The notes: a model not told the origin generated them from the letters alone. A DNA stretch of 64,000 nt from Augochlora pura (GCF_028453695.1 NC_135777.1:9599714-9663713); one strand, 5' to 3'. Numbered from the stretch's first letter, positions 11,951-24,180 are shown. Made by a program: numbers and translations.

Positions 11951-13364
11951 TGCACAAGCAATTAGGATTTGATCAAATATTGCTAGAACGAAGATACGAA
12001 GCTCGATCATGAAATTACGTTACGACATTTCCGTAAGTTCGTTTTTAGCATGATAATATAGTGCGGCCTACTAATTATTGGCCTTGTTTTTATAGTTATT
12101 TCGTTGAAAGTATCGTTCGCAGACAGCCGCGGCCAGGCGGCGCATTAAATTTGGCGTTGCGGGGCCTGCGGCGCATCAATTATCGCCGAGAGCTAGACAA
12201 TTAACTGGTTCGTTCAATTTCTAATTAAACCTCCTTTAATTGTTTGACTTTTAATTAACCGGCCGAGTTTGATAGTAATTACCGTTCTATTATTATTACA
12301 AGCTTACCCGGGATTCACGTGATTAGCATACTTAATCAGTTTCTAAGGCGTGTCTAATACAGCCTAGTCCATTAAACTCCGTTCAAATCTCGTCCGTGGT
12401 CTTCCTCATTAGCTTCACGGATAATTAAATACCAGTTTGTACGGCGAGTCCGGGTCCGATGAAAAAACGAAAGAATCACTCGCTGACCCATATACATACC
12501 GTTAATACAAACAGAACGTACCTGATCGAGCGTTCGCTTTACCGCGCCGTATTTCCATGCGTGTTTGCTAATGCACAATGATCTTATTTGGTATTTTAAC
12601 CAGGTTAACGCGAATATTACAACCCCTCGTTGCTGTCTCGTTTTTAAAACTCCGAGGAGGAGGCAAAAATTAGCTGAACTTTTTTTACTGCCACTGGGGG
12701 AGAAAAAAGCTCTTTTACGATGTCTCTGCTACGTTCGGATCTGCCCTGCAATGACGCCGAGCACGATTACGTATTCGAAATAAATGTTTGACGAATATTC
12801 CCTGAAATAAATTTCACTATTTTAATAAATTACACTATAAGCATTTGCTGCAGGCAAATATTACATTTATTTTCCAACTTGCAAGTTCGATTTGAAATTG
12901 AGTGTGTTTTCGTGTGTAACAAATAAATTCTCTCTCTCTCTCTCTCCCACTCTCTCTCTCTCTTTTATGTTATTAAATACATATATATGAAATACATAAT
13001 TTATATATATAAGTCTTATCTTCAATATATATAACATATTAATGTGTATTATTAATATTTCAATTCTGATATAATTTTTAATAAATATTATATATTTGAT
13101 ATATATATATATATATATATTAAAGCCTTTTGTAGAAGTCAACGGCACAATAATTTCCATAATTATATCGTAAAACGTATCAGAAATCGAGAATACGTGA
13201 TCGCGCCTTAGCCGCGGCGTAAAAAAGAAACGACGGTTTTTCTCTTTCTAAATCACCGGTGAACGAAAACAAAGGTGCACCGATTCGAGCAGTGCGCACA
13301 AAAGTCCATAAAGAAACGCCCATTGAAAGGTAGCAGTCCGCCAAAAAAAAAAAGGAGTTAAAAC
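11951..13364. other. Non-coding DNA with CT and AT microsatellites
   Basis: (CT)n lies at 12931-12962 and (AT)n at 13097-13121. CpG-rich patches at 12110-12180 and 13200-13290 hold no recognised gene. Confidence 0.4.
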
Positions 13365-13640
13365 TTTTTTAACACCGGTTATTGTTCGCGTTCACGTACA
13401 TTCAGATTTACGGGCCATAACTATTACTTTTATCGTTGGATGCAAACAGTGTTTCGTAGATGATTGGTTGCACGCCCGTAGCCGCTGCGAAACGAACAAA
13501 TTTCATTTCAACAACGTGATATAGAATTAAGAGAATTCTATTTTCCAATAAATGGATTTTAAGAGATTTAACACACACGGCCCGGTTGGCATCGTCGTTC
13601 ATTAACAATGATTTTCGATTTTTCGCAGGCGATTCTGTGT
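13365..13640 (+). repeat. Dispersed repeat, copy 2
   Basis: Partner of 8656-8965, with the same order of shared motifs. Confidence 0.55.
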
Positions 13641-13845
13641 GAAAATCTATTGTTAAGCGGTCTCTCAAAATTCGACAATTAATCCTTGTTTCTGAATTCA
13701 TAAATCTTTTACATGCATCACGTGTATTACTGGACAAGTGTATTAATTACTGTACATGTTAACACATTCGCATCGGGATATTTTTCCCTTTTTTCATATA
13801 AATCGGGGTACTTTAGCAATGCAAAGATATTTTAACATATATGTA

Positions 13846-13981
13846 TTAACACATTCGCATCGGGATATTTTTCCTTAAATTTTCATACAAGTTTTCTTGC
13901 AAAACGAGAAGTCTCGTTTCTCGACGACAACGTTCTTCTTTTTAAAACGAGAATTCTCGTTTCCCGATGCGAATGTGTTAA
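13846..13981. mobile_element. TTAA-flanked element (ACACATTCGCATCGGG family), with a partial copy at 13759
   Basis: TTAACACATTCGCATCGGG begins at 13846 and CCCGATGCGAATGTGTTAA ends at 13981, a perfect 19-bp inverted repeat. AAACGAGAATTCTCGTTT lies inside the right end. A second left end starts at 13759, so a truncated copy abuts the complete one. Confidence 0.85.
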
Positions 13982-14189
13982 AGTGATGCACGACGTTTTC
14001 GTATACAGTTAGTTTGACCAGGTTTCCTATTTCTTAGAAATTAAATTGTACATTAGTCTGCGAATAATTTCACAATCGGAAATATGTAAGAAATTAAATA
14101 TGCTTAACGAAGTTTCTGCACATTGATTTGATTACTTTGCTTCGATTCTAGGTAAATAATTATATTACATATTATATTATTCCGTTCAC

Positions 14190-14395
14190 TTTAATTCCCA
14201 GATTATCGTGAATAGCAGCGAAAGCAATGCACTATCGATATATTTAATATACCGCAAAAAATTATAGTATAGATAACTGCTGGACAGAAATTGGCCAACT
14301 TTAACTGACCATAACTTTACGAAAAATTATTATGGGATAATGATTTTTTAAAAAAAAAAACTTGTAACTGATAATTTGAGATACTTGCAACGAGT
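14190..14395 (+). repeat. Dispersed repeat, copy 1, left part
   Basis: It matches 19360-19560 closely (TCGATATATTTAATATA, GGATAATGATTTTTT and more). In the second copy the repeat continues into GTGTTTCTGGATTT, which here occurs only at 14978-15015, so about 580 bp were inserted. Confidence 0.75.
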
Positions 14396-14529
14396 ATCAG
14401 TAAACAGGCTGCCCCGAGGAATGTCGTGAAATTTATACGGCGAGACGTACAACCGTGCGTGCCAATCAACGGCGAGCGCGCCGCAGAATGGCAGCCCGGG
14501 GCCTCTTCATAGTCCGGACTGGCCAAATA

Positions 14530-14911
14530 TTGGGTTGGCAAGAAAGTAATTTCGGTTCGCACCAGTAGATAGCGTTATGTTTGTTTCGTTATTCTTTGTC
14601 AATGTTAGAATTTTTTTCTTTTGAGATTTGATAGTCAATACCTCTAGGTTGCTTTAGAAACAAATTCCGTGTAATTTTGTTTACAACTGCCAGTTTACGG
14701 CCAGTTTTAATATGGAGCGCAAAAAGCAGCATTTTCAACACATTTTACTTTTTTATTTTCATAAAGGCAAGAAAGCGGTCGAGTCTCGGAAAGAGATACG
14801 TGAAGTTTATGCTGTTGATCGTTTAACAGAACGCGCGTGTCAAAATTGGTTAAAAAAATTTCGTTCTGGAGATTTCTCATTGAAAGATGACCAACGTCAT
14901 TCAATAAATCT
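14530..14911 (+). mobile_element. 5' fragment of a second mariner
   Basis: TA is followed by TTGGGTTGGCAAGAAAG, a typical mariner terminus. The frame from 14712 gives the transposase start MERKKQHFQHILLFYFHKGK and later CQNWLKKFRSGDFSLKDDQR. Homology stops near 14911, and no catalytic domain or right end is present. Confidence 0.85.
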
Positions 14912-14974
14912 TAAAGCTTAGAACAAGGTCGTTTATTTAATACCTCCCACACCGTAGCGAACCCCGGTGTTACA

Positions 14975-15020
14975 TAGTGTTTCTGGATTTCAAAATTCGT
15001 GCAAACTAAATAATTATATT
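14975..15020 (+). repeat. Dispersed repeat, copy 1, right part
   Basis: GTGTTTCTGGATTTC and GCAAACTAAATAA match 19561-19600. Confidence 0.5.
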
Positions 15021-15061
15021 ATTTATTGGCCTCGTCCTCCTTGTGCCAGCTGAGACTTGTG

Positions 15062-15195
15062 TCACATAGTCTGGACGGCGTTTCTCGTTAATAACTCGTG
15101 AACAAAACCACGGATCGTATTCGCGTTAAGGAAAAATTTACTTCGAGTCACCCCATAAACCTTCAAATTCCCGGAAGTACCATAATTTAGGGACA
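15062..15195 (+). repeat. Member of a dispersed AATAACTCGTTAACAAAG repeat family
   Basis: AATAACTCGTGAACAAA, AAGGAAAAATTTACTT and TCCCGGAAGTACCATAATTT match copies at 40625, 49547 and 63248-63592. Confidence 0.65.
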
Positions 15196-16095
15196 ACCTG
15201 GACAAATTGTTCGTCAATTGCAACGTTGCATCAAATTCGTGTTCCATTTCAATTATCGTTTCGAAAACCCCTCGGATTAAAAACGAGAACCGCGCCCGAA
15301 TAATTCTTCCGACCGCCATATTGACTTTCGACGATCGCTATGCGCCGGAATACGACTGTTCCGAACGGTCCCATAATTTCCGAGTGCCCGGCCAAGATCT
15401 GGTTCAAGATGACGAAGACGGAATCGAGCGGCGGACCGACCGTGGAGACATTCAAATGAAACGGTCATTCGCGAAGTAGGACCAATTATCCAAACGGAAC
15501 AATCCCTTTTGTGTCTAAGACATGCTTTTTCTTCCCGGGGGCTCTTGCCGGAAGGATAAAATCCTCGAGTCCTGCCGTAGGAAAAGTCTTTGACCGGGGG
15601 AGGTCGCGACAATAAAATATGGAATGCAAACGAAAGGAAATGATGCGGCACTTTGAGCGTTATACGTTGCAAAGCCTCCTCCTCCAGCTGCTTCTCCGGA
15701 GAAATTGATACGAGGTTCAAGACGGGGGCGATTCTTTGCCCGGCGCGCACCGCTCGGCTCTCTAATAATCTCGAGCTTCTAATTGTTTCACTAATTTCCG
15801 AGCGATATTGCCGTGCCCCCGTTCCTTATTGTCTTCCAGGCTGGAACGAGTACTGTGCACCGAAGAGAATTATATTTTATGTTCAAACGAAGCCTGATGA
15901 AACGGACACTGGTCTTTGTTCGATGTAAGATGTTCTATTATTATGCTGCCAGTGGAAATGATATTCTAGCCAGTAATTGTAGATCTTGTACATTAATCGT
16001 GGTAAATATCATTTTACGAGCGAATGATCTTCCCGTAACCTTCTATAATTCATTTTTCTTTTAAATCACACGTTTAGGTATTGATATAATAGAGG
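15196..16095. other. GC-rich island, no gene recognised
   Basis: Long overlapping frames at 15207-15928 run on both strands. None has a known domain or convincing splice sites. Confidence 0.35.
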
Positions 16096-16319
16096 GTTTG
16101 CAGTATGAAAGCGTAATACTAAAATTAAATGTATCGAATTGGAAGTGATAGAACTGATATTTAGTGTGATAATAGAACGTGTATCGATTTGTGCTTATTA
16201 TTACGATATGAATACGTGATATAATAATCGGTACATATTATATAGCGATATCTATAATAATATAAGAATATAAAGTAATAAGAATATTATAGCGATATAT
16301 CTTGACGTGAACAGTAATA
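16096..16319 (+). repeat. Dispersed repeat preceding an AATAGT array, copy 1
   Basis: It shares AAAATTAAA..TATCGAAT and TTATTACGATA with 23985-24180. Confidence 0.5.
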
Positions 16320-16559
16320 TTAACCCTTTGCACTCGAGTGGTGGCAACACAAAAATTATTCTATTTCATTAAAAAATAATTTTTGCAACAATAAGGTTTA
16401 GATTTAGAAAATTGTCAAGTAGTAAAAGTGTTGGTAGGAGTCTCAAGAATAAATTTTGTATACATAAAAATTTAGTTTGCTAAATAGAATGGAAATACAA
16501 CGAACCAGAAAAATTATTTCAAATTTACAGTTAAAATAGCTCCGAGTGCAAAGGGTTAA
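16320..16559. mobile_element. TTAA-flanked element (CCCTTTGCACTCGAG family)
   Basis: Left TTAACCCTTTGCACTCGAG and right GAGTGCAAAGGGTTAA. The interior is very similar to the copy at 32854, implying recent shared ancestry. Confidence 0.85.
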
Positions 16560-16584
16560 TAGCAATATTCATAATATCAATCGT

Positions 16585-16960
16585 AAAGATTAATATGAAT
16601 AGGAATCTGAATAGTAACATGAAATAGTAACATGAAATAGTAATATGAATTGTAATATAAGTATGAATACAAATAATATGAAGATTGATATGAATAATAA
16701 TTCGAATAGTAATATAAATAGTAATATTAATATTAATGTGAATAGAAATAGGAATAGTAATATTAATATTAATGTGAACAGTAATAGGAATAATAGAAAT
16801 AGTAACTTAAATATTGACATCAATATTAACATGAATAGTAATTTCAATAGTAGTATAGATAGTAATATATGAATATTAATCTGAAGAGTAAAATGAATAC
16901 TAATATAAATAATAGTATAGATATTAATATGAATAGTAATTATATGATTCAAATGGTTAC
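16585..16960 (+). repeat. Imperfect (AATAGTAATATG)n array
   Basis: It is built from AATAGTAAT and AATATGAAT units. Long Asn/Ser-rich frames read through it because the unit is a multiple of three. Confidence 0.85.
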
Positions 16961-17272
16961 TGAAAATATCTCTCACACCATGAAGACGAGTTAAATCGAT
17001 CAGTATATTAAAAAATGTATAATTTCAATTTAAAAAAATAAAGTTAACTTTCATATGTCTTCTACGCGTCCGTCTAGAAAAATGATAATCATAATAGATA
17101 ACGTGCCCGCTAGAGCCATAAAATTTTCGTTTGAAACATCTTTTAATCTCATTAACGATTTCGAAGATATTTGATTGAGACGATTTAAATAGGTCACTGT
17201 ATATATTACCGTATAATTCAACTGTACCAATGAATGGTTCGTCGATTTTAATATCATCAAAGTTCTTTATAT
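16961..17272. other. AT-rich DNA, nothing recognised
   Basis: No gene or repeat is visible. Confidence 0.3.
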
Positions 17273-17520
17273 TTAAGAATTTGCACTCGAAGCCATTTTA
17301 ATTGTAAATCTAAAATAATTCTTCCGACTTATGAGATTTCCATTTTCTATGATAAAGTGTACTTTGTGCGTACGAAATTCTGTCCTGTGATTCATACAAA
17401 GTTGCAAACTTAACAAACTATTAAATCTAAACTTTGATAATGTGTATACAAATGATTTCGGAACGTGGTGTAACAACTTTAGCGGTGTCTCGAAGTCACC
17501 ACTCCACTGCAAAGGGTTAA
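17273..17520. mobile_element. TTAA-flanked element (CCCTTTGCACTCGAG family), reverse orientation
   Basis: Left TTAAGAATTTGCACTCGAAG (decayed) and right CACTGCAAAGGGTTAA. It shares its right TTAA with the partial copy that follows. Confidence 0.75.
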
Positions 17521-17658
17521 AACCGTAATTGTTGCACGGGTCGCAGAATTCAATTTCATATGTATAAAACGCACGAGGTTATATAAATTAGCAGCACTAT
17601 GGGGCAGGAGAACTATTTTGGAGTCAGAGTTAAAATGGCTCCGACTGCAAAGGGTTAA
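17517..17658. mobile_element. Partial TTAA element, right half
   Basis: Only the right end AAAATGGCTCCGACTGC followed by AAAGGGTTAA is intact. The left inverted repeat is missing. Confidence 0.65.
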
Positions 17659-19359
17659 TGCGATGAACGCAGTCAAAAGTGTGCACGAACGCCGTATCCT
17701 CGGCTCTCTACAAAACAAAACAACGCTGTTCTACTCTATTAATTTCGATAGTAGACGCGCAGTTTACACTTTTGTTTAAACATTTTCGTCGAGCGTACCG
17801 TGCGCGCGCGCGCGGCTTTCGCTAGATAAACTGAAATGTTGGTGACGCTCTCGGTAGCCATCGCGCCGGACAATTTTTCATTTCCGACGATTCCCGTAAC
17901 TTCGATACACCGTGGCCGCATTCAGTCGAATCCTATACACGAGAATTAAATCTTTCCGCGGACAAAAGCCCGCGCGGCGGCAAACAATTGCAAATTTTCG
18001 CGTGTTCGTTTCGTTGTTGCGACTACGATCGATAACGCGACACGTGTGTTGTCGCGTACATCGCGACCGACGATTTCTTTCATTCTGCTCGCGAATAAAG
18101 GGGATACGAGGTGTCCCGGAAATACGCGATCGCCTAACGTATGCATGATCGTGACACGGAGATAAATCGGGGAAAGCTGTTCGACGATTTTGCCCGATAT
18201 TTCGGATGCTTTTCATTCGATCTTTTGCAATTAAATTGAAGAAACTGGTCGGAGATAGTGGGTTGAAATTTTGCAGGTGGGCTTCTACAAGGTTTAAAGG
18301 CGCAGCATATGTTTTTTTTAAAGTGAAATTATTGACAATTATTAAATTAAACAATTTTATTATTAAATAGCTGTTCGAGGACTGACGCGAGCATTAATTA
18401 AAAACTTGCAAAATTTTTAATGGAAAGTCTTCGAAATGTTTCTACTGCTGCTTCAAACACGTATAAATACAATGCAACATTTTAGGTTGCCATTAACTGC
18501 ACTTAAGAATTCAATATATTTAATTAAATATATTTATATATATTTAGCAGAAAATATCGTATTACAAGATAAAGACTAACGTTAGAAATTTTGGTTAATT
18601 TAATTACTAGATCGCATGTCTTTATGCGAAACAAAAATAATCAAATAAAATAATAAAGAGTTAAATAAAAATGCTCTCTTTCTCTCAATAATTAAAATAA
18701 GTTGTAACGTGACAGCGTTCGTAATTACTAATTTTATACGTATATAATACTGTTAAAGTTCTTCGACTCTTCGGGAGAAGACGGGTTACAGATTTTCCGT
18801 GAAATTACGCGAACTTTCTTAATTCTGCGGCCGCGCAGGTGTACGTTCGATAACTTTCGCGTTCCATTTAACGTGTGTACACAAGTCCGGTCGGAATGGA
18901 CGGGAATTCGTGAATTTCGCAGGTCATAATTGAATTCCGACCGCAGGGTACACACCAGCATTTCGCGGCAAAACTACTAAGCCTATTCATTGTCGCTAAT
19001 ACCTAACAGCATCGATCTGCGATGCGCCCATTGCTATTAACGTAGAACGTCGGAACGCCAGACACTGGATTTCGCCGAGCGTGAAATGGAGATAATGACT
19101 GGCGAGCCAATCAGTTAACCAGACCAGGTTAGAGTAGACTAATAATGAGGATGCACCCTATGGTGCGCGCGCGGTTATTCGTGCATGGGACAAGTCAGAC
19201 AGGCAAAAAGTGCCCATCGTATCGGCCGCATCCTCTGTCTCCGTTCTATACGCTATAGATCGTGTTAATTATAGCGCTAAACCATTAACCCCTTGCGCCA
19301 ACATTTCTTTCATCGTTTCGCTCGCGGAACCAGACGATTTTTCTTTCTTCCGTGTCAAC
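17659..19359. other. Mixed non-coding DNA
   Basis: CpG-rich patches lie at 17800-18150 and 18820-19330, with AT-rich DNA between. A solitary TTAACCCCTTGCG end at 19285 has no identified partner. No gene is recognised. Confidence 0.35.
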
Positions 19360-19605
19360 GTTCGCTTTAATTCCAAGATTATCGCGAATAGCAACGAAAG
19401 CAATGCTCTATCGATATATTTAATATATCGTAAAAAATTATAGCATAGGTAACTGTTGGACAGAAATTTGCCAACTTTGACTGACGATAACTTTGCGAAA
19501 AATTATTATAGGATAATGATTTTTTTAAAAAAGAAAGCTTGTAATTGATAATTTCAGAGAGTGTTTCTGGATTTTAAGTTTCATGCAAATTAAATAGCGA
19601 TAAAT
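19360..19605 (+). repeat. Dispersed repeat, copy 2 (uninterrupted)
   Basis: Matches 14190-14395 plus 14975-15020 as one continuous unit. Confidence 0.75.
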
Positions 19606-19899
19606 ATAAACTATATAGTAATACGTAGGAACTATTTAGTAATACATTGTTATGGGCGATAGAGTAATGAATATGAACAATATAGCCCATATGTTTCATT
19701 CAGTCAGATATATGAAAAGTACAGTAATACAGGTGAATTACAGAGTATAATTGTTTAGTCATATATATATTCTTATGTGAATATATACATTCACAGATTC
19801 ACAGATTTGGACATAAAAGGCACATATTATAAAATAAAAGAACCTTTCATATTATTCAAGAATCGACTGCACTTTCTAAACTCCTTCGAATAACGGATA

Positions 19900-20440
19900 A
19901 CTTCCGATATGAATAAATGTGTACAACACGATATATTCTCAATAGCGAATCATCTTTCTTTGAATAAAATTATATATTCGAATAACGTCTCGTATGCATC
20001 CTACGAATACATTTTTATAACATATTATCCGTTAATATAAAAGATTATTCACATAACTTATCGAATGACATAAATAATATAATATAAAATATAATTCGAA
20101 TAAAGTTTAGAATGATATAGATAACGTAATATAAAATATAATTCAAATAACGTTTAGAATAAATTCTAGGAATAAAATATTACCTGAACAACGCTCCGAA
20201 CACAATATCGACTAAATTCTACGAAGAACATTTTATTTAAGTTTTTCGAACAAAATGTTATTCTAACAACCGAACAATATCGAATAAATTCTTCGTGTAA
20301 AATATCACCCGAATAACGTTTCAAATAAAATTTCATTCGAGTAACGTTTTGATTGAAATATCGATTAGAATAAACGAATCAAATTCTATCCGGATAACAT
20401 TTCGACTAAATTCTGCGAATAAAAAGTTATCTGAATCGAA
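19900..20440. repeat. Degenerate tandem repeat rich in CGAATAA and AACGTTT
   Basis: Units such as CGAATAACGTTTCGAATAAA and AAATTCTACGAATAAAAT recur with drift. The period is roughly 55-60 bp and not exact. Confidence 0.55.
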
Positions 20441-20474
20441 AGTTCATCGTGTGGTCACATTCATGTACTCTGCT

Positions 20475-20723
20475 TTAACCCTTTGCACTCAAAACCATTA
20501 GAACTGTAAGTCTAAAGTAATTTTTCTTGTACATGGTATTTTCATTCTATGTAACAAAGTGCACTTTTATGTATACGAAATTGATTCTTGTGACACATAG
20601 TAACAGTTTCACTATTTCACTATTTTAAAAATCTATACTTCATTGGTATCAAAATTATCTTCGAACTTGATAGAACAATTTTAATGGTTGCCTCATAGTC
20701 ATCACTCGAGCGCAAAGGGTTAA
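20475..20723. mobile_element. TTAA-flanked element (CCCTTTGCACTCGAG family), reverse
   Basis: Left TTAACCCTTTGCACTC and right ACTCGAGCGCAAAGGGTTAA. It shares the TTAA at 20720-20723 with the next element. Confidence 0.85.
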
Positions 20724-20967
20724 CCCTTTGCACTCGAGCGTCGTCTCTGAGGCGCCATGAAAAATTACTGTATTACGTTTCAAAATAATTTTAACATTAT
20801 AATAGCATCTTTTAACATTATTTAAAATTATTTAACATTATAATATTATAATAAATTCAGTAAATACATCGTATAAAATATAGTAAGATACTTCAAATGG
20901 AAATACTATAGGTCAGGGAGACGATTTTAAATATCGAATTAAAATAGCTCGGAGTGCAAAGGGTTAA
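20720..20967. mobile_element. TTAA-flanked element (CCCTTTGCACTCGAG family), forward
   Basis: Left TTAACCCTTTGCACTCGAG with CTGAGGCGCC; right CGGAGTGCAAAGGGTTAA. It lies head-to-head with the preceding copy, and its right TTAA abuts the TA of the mariner. Confidence 0.85.
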
Positions 20968-20969
20968 TA

Positions 20970-22253
20970 TTAGGTTGGGGAAAAAGAAATCCATTATTTT
21001 TTCGATATACGTATGTAGTGATCGATATCTATTAAAGTATCGATCAAACAATTTCAAAATGCTCGTTGGAAAGGTGACTTTTCGCACTACAAAAATTCTT
21101 TTTCTATTTTTTGTTTGATCCATTCAGTTGCGAGCTACAGGGTCTTAAAAATGAAAGTCAACGTAGAGAAAATTCAGTACATTTTACAATTTTTCTTTGA
21201 TAACGGTGAAAGTGCAAGCCATGCGGCTAAAATTGTGAATGGTGTTTATGGTTCCGATAATGTAACAGCCAATTACGCGCGATTTTGGTTTCGTTGATTC
21301 CGTTCAGGTATTTTTGATGTTAAAGATGCGTCTCGTACAGGTAGGACTCTGTCGTAGAAAATGTTGACAAAATCACAGAAATAATCGAACCAGTATGTTA
21401 GCAGTCGCAGCATCGCCCGGGCGCTAAAGATCGACCATGGAACGGTTTTAAACCATTTGCACAAAGCTGGATTTAAAAAGAAGCTCGACGTTTGGGTGCC
21501 ACATCAATTAACACAAAAAACAATAATGGTTCGAATTTCCATCTGCGATGTCTTAGCCCAACGGAATGAGATCGACCCATTCCTTGAACGCATGGTGACT
21601 GGGGATGATAAATGGATCACATACGACAACATTGTGCGAAAACGTTCATGATCATAGCCTGGTGATGCAGGTCAGACGGTGGTCAAACCAGGACTAACAG
21701 CCAAGAAGGTTCTGCTGTGCATTTGGTGGGACTGGAAAGGAATCATTTATTATGAGTTGCTTCCATAAGGTCAAACACTAAATTCGGATCTCTACTGTTA
21801 AGAACTAGACCGTTTGAAGCTAGCGATTGACCGGAAATGGCCAGAATTGGCCAACAGGAGAGGTGTTGTGTGCCATCAAGACAACACCAGACCACACACG
21901 TCTATAGTGCCTCGCCAGAAAATTCAGGAGCTTGGCTGGGACGTTTTGATGCATCCACCATATAGTCCAGACCTGGCACCAAGCGGTCACCATGTTTATC
22001 TTGCATTGCAAAACTTCCTTAGTGATAAGAAAGTGTCATCGAGAGAAGATTGTGAAAGTCGAGTACAAGAGTTTTTCGCTAATAGGGGCCAACAAGACTT
22101 CTACGAGAGAGGTATTCTGAAGGTACCTTTAAAATGGCAACAAATTATAGATCAAAACGGTGCATATTTGACCTAAATCGGACAATTGGAAACATGTTAA
22201 ATAAAGTCTTGAAGTTCACGTAAAAATAATGGATTTCTTTCTCCCCAACCTAA
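20970..22253 (+). mobile_element. Full-length mariner element
   Basis: It has terminal inverted repeats TTAGGTTGGGGAAAAAG and CTTTCTCCCCAACCTAA, with TA on both sides (20968-20969, 22254-22255). The length of 1284 bp is typical of mariner. A single transposase gene fills the middle and is inactivated. Confidence 0.95.
21151..22176 (+). pseudogene. Mariner transposase, inactivated
   Basis: Starting at ATG 21151 (MKVNVEKIQYILQFFFDNGE), homology runs to the stop at 22174-22176, about 341 codons, the usual mariner size. The N-terminal HTH region has FWFR, a TGA stop at 21295, then FRSGIFDVKDA. Frameshifts follow near 21345 and 21400. The middle (HLHKAGFKKKLDVWVPHQLT, MVTGDDKW with the first catalytic Asp) is clear, then more stops near 21650 and 21770-21805. 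The second catalytic Asp is in CHQDNTRPHTS. The third Asp of the DD34D triad, expected in APSDYH, is Gly here (APSGHH). The protein cannot be active. Confidence 0.95.
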
Positions 22254-22604
22254 TATATTGTGAAGAATTTTATCCTTTCAATGTACATTTCTGTAAACAT
22301 ACGGCGTAAAAGTGAAAGTTACACTAATGTCCGAACACTTCTGTGAGCGAGCGTAGATAATTCGCGGCAGAGAAGGGAGGAATCTCGCCGGATAAGAGTA
22401 ATCTACGCTCGCGGGAGGTTCGAGCGTGCTCGCAGCTTTAACAGGCCGGCGAACAAAAGAGGGTCGCGTTGAAAATCGAATTTCCGTAAATGATATTCAG
22501 GTGCCGAGGGGTCGGCCGGCGTGTTTGTCGACGAGCCAGATAGTCTCCGAGAAGAAGGGAACCAGCCGCGCGTAGGAGCTTCGAACGAATGGGAGAGGAA
22601 GACG

Positions 22605-22643
<39 letters not shown>

Positions 22644-22780
22644 TTCTCCCGGGCCACGGTGGGTGAATAGAGATTTCCAGCATGTTGGGAATAAATCTTG
22701 CGAAAGATTAGCTAACTAGTGTACAGCCGAGGCGAGGTGAGGAAAGATCAGAAAGGGAGGAAGAAAAAAGATCCGTGAAC

Positions 22781-22816
<36 letters not shown>

Positions 22817-23725
22817 AGTGTGAGGGAAAAAGAGAGAGTGAGAGAGAGGAAGCGTCTCGTTGAGTCGAGCCGCGGCGCCAAGTAAATGAAGCCGATGGAG
22901 GAAGACGCTTTATGGTGGCCCGTATAAATTTCTTTTTCGCGAGACGGCTGGAATTTATCGAGCTCCCTTTGCGAGAACAACGCCGCGCCGTCCGTAGTTA
23001 CAGCGCTCCCAAGGAGCACCGGCGCCTAAAAAGCTGCACTTAAAGTTGTCGCTACCGGGAATTGGCCATTACGAGCTGCTAAATTGGCCCGTTCGATCTG
23101 ATAACGCGCTTAAGTGGTATCGCCCGAAATGAAAGAGTGCGCGTCGCGTTTGCGATTAAATAGCCTGAGGCCGGTCCCGATTAACGCCACTTTCGAATTG
23201 TATTAACGGAGCTCGATTTTCTCAAGAAAGCGACGTTTTACGGGCAAACGACAACTCGGCCGTTGTAACGTTTACTACCACCGGTAAACAATCACTTCGC
23301 GTTATCTTTGCAGCCGGAGAATTGTCGCGGATCCTCTGGAAATTGGGGACCGTGTATTCGTTCGCGATGTAGTAAGCGACGCTGCAAATGAGATATAAAT
23401 AGACGTAGACGTGGGAAATAATTAAAACTATTTAGATAGGACGGTAGATTCTATGGAACTAGCACTGTTAAATATTGATAGTACTGCTATTGCATGGACA
23501 GTAATTTTGTCCTGTTTGAAATTTTAATAGATTGACTTTCTTTATGGAATAATTCATGTTGTTATGGAATATGTAGTGATATGGATTTATACTGATAGGG
23601 GATGAAGAATATTTTTTATGGATAATTTTTAAGTGGTTGATAAAATCGCTGATGAAATCAATTTCGTGTCCCTGGAAAACTCTGTTAAATTTTTCAGAGT
23701 GGACAGCAAATTCACTTATTTCTTA

Positions 23726-23773
<48 letters not shown>

Positions 23774-23984
23774 CAGAGAGAGAGAGAGGGAGAGAGAGAG
23801 AGAGACAGGCAGAGAGAGAGAGGGAGAGAGAGAGAGAGACAGAGAGAGAGGGAGACTAATTCTACTTAGGCAATTGATTGTGATGCTCTAAAAATATATT
23901 AAAAGGATAAAAGAGGCTGTACCAGTTCACTATTTAAAATAGAATAATTGTTCACGGTATGATACCGTTCTGCAACCATAATCG
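22254..23984. other. Non-coding DNA with GA microsatellites
   Basis: (GA)n tracts lie at 22608-22640, 22782-22812 and 23731-23857. The surrounding DNA to 23340 is GC- and CpG-rich. No gene is recognised. Confidence 0.45.
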
Positions 23985-24180
23985 CTAAATTTCATGCAAC
24001 GAAAATTAAAATTAAATTTATCGAATCTCATTGGCAGTGACAGAGCTGAAACGAATAGTTAAATACGATAGATAAAACACCTAGTGGGCTAATAAAATGT
24101 GTTTGAATTTGCGCATGTTATTACGATAAGTACACAATAATCATATAGTAATATGTAATAAACATATAGTAATATGTATA
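23985..24180 (+). repeat. Dispersed repeat preceding an AATAGT array, copy 2
   Basis: Partner of 16096-16319. Confidence 0.5.

Noticed and set aside
16590..16976. Asn/Ser-rich and Ile/Leu-rich frames here and at 24121-24642
   Set aside because: They come from AATAGTAATATG arrays whose unit is a multiple of three, so frames stay open by chance on both strands.
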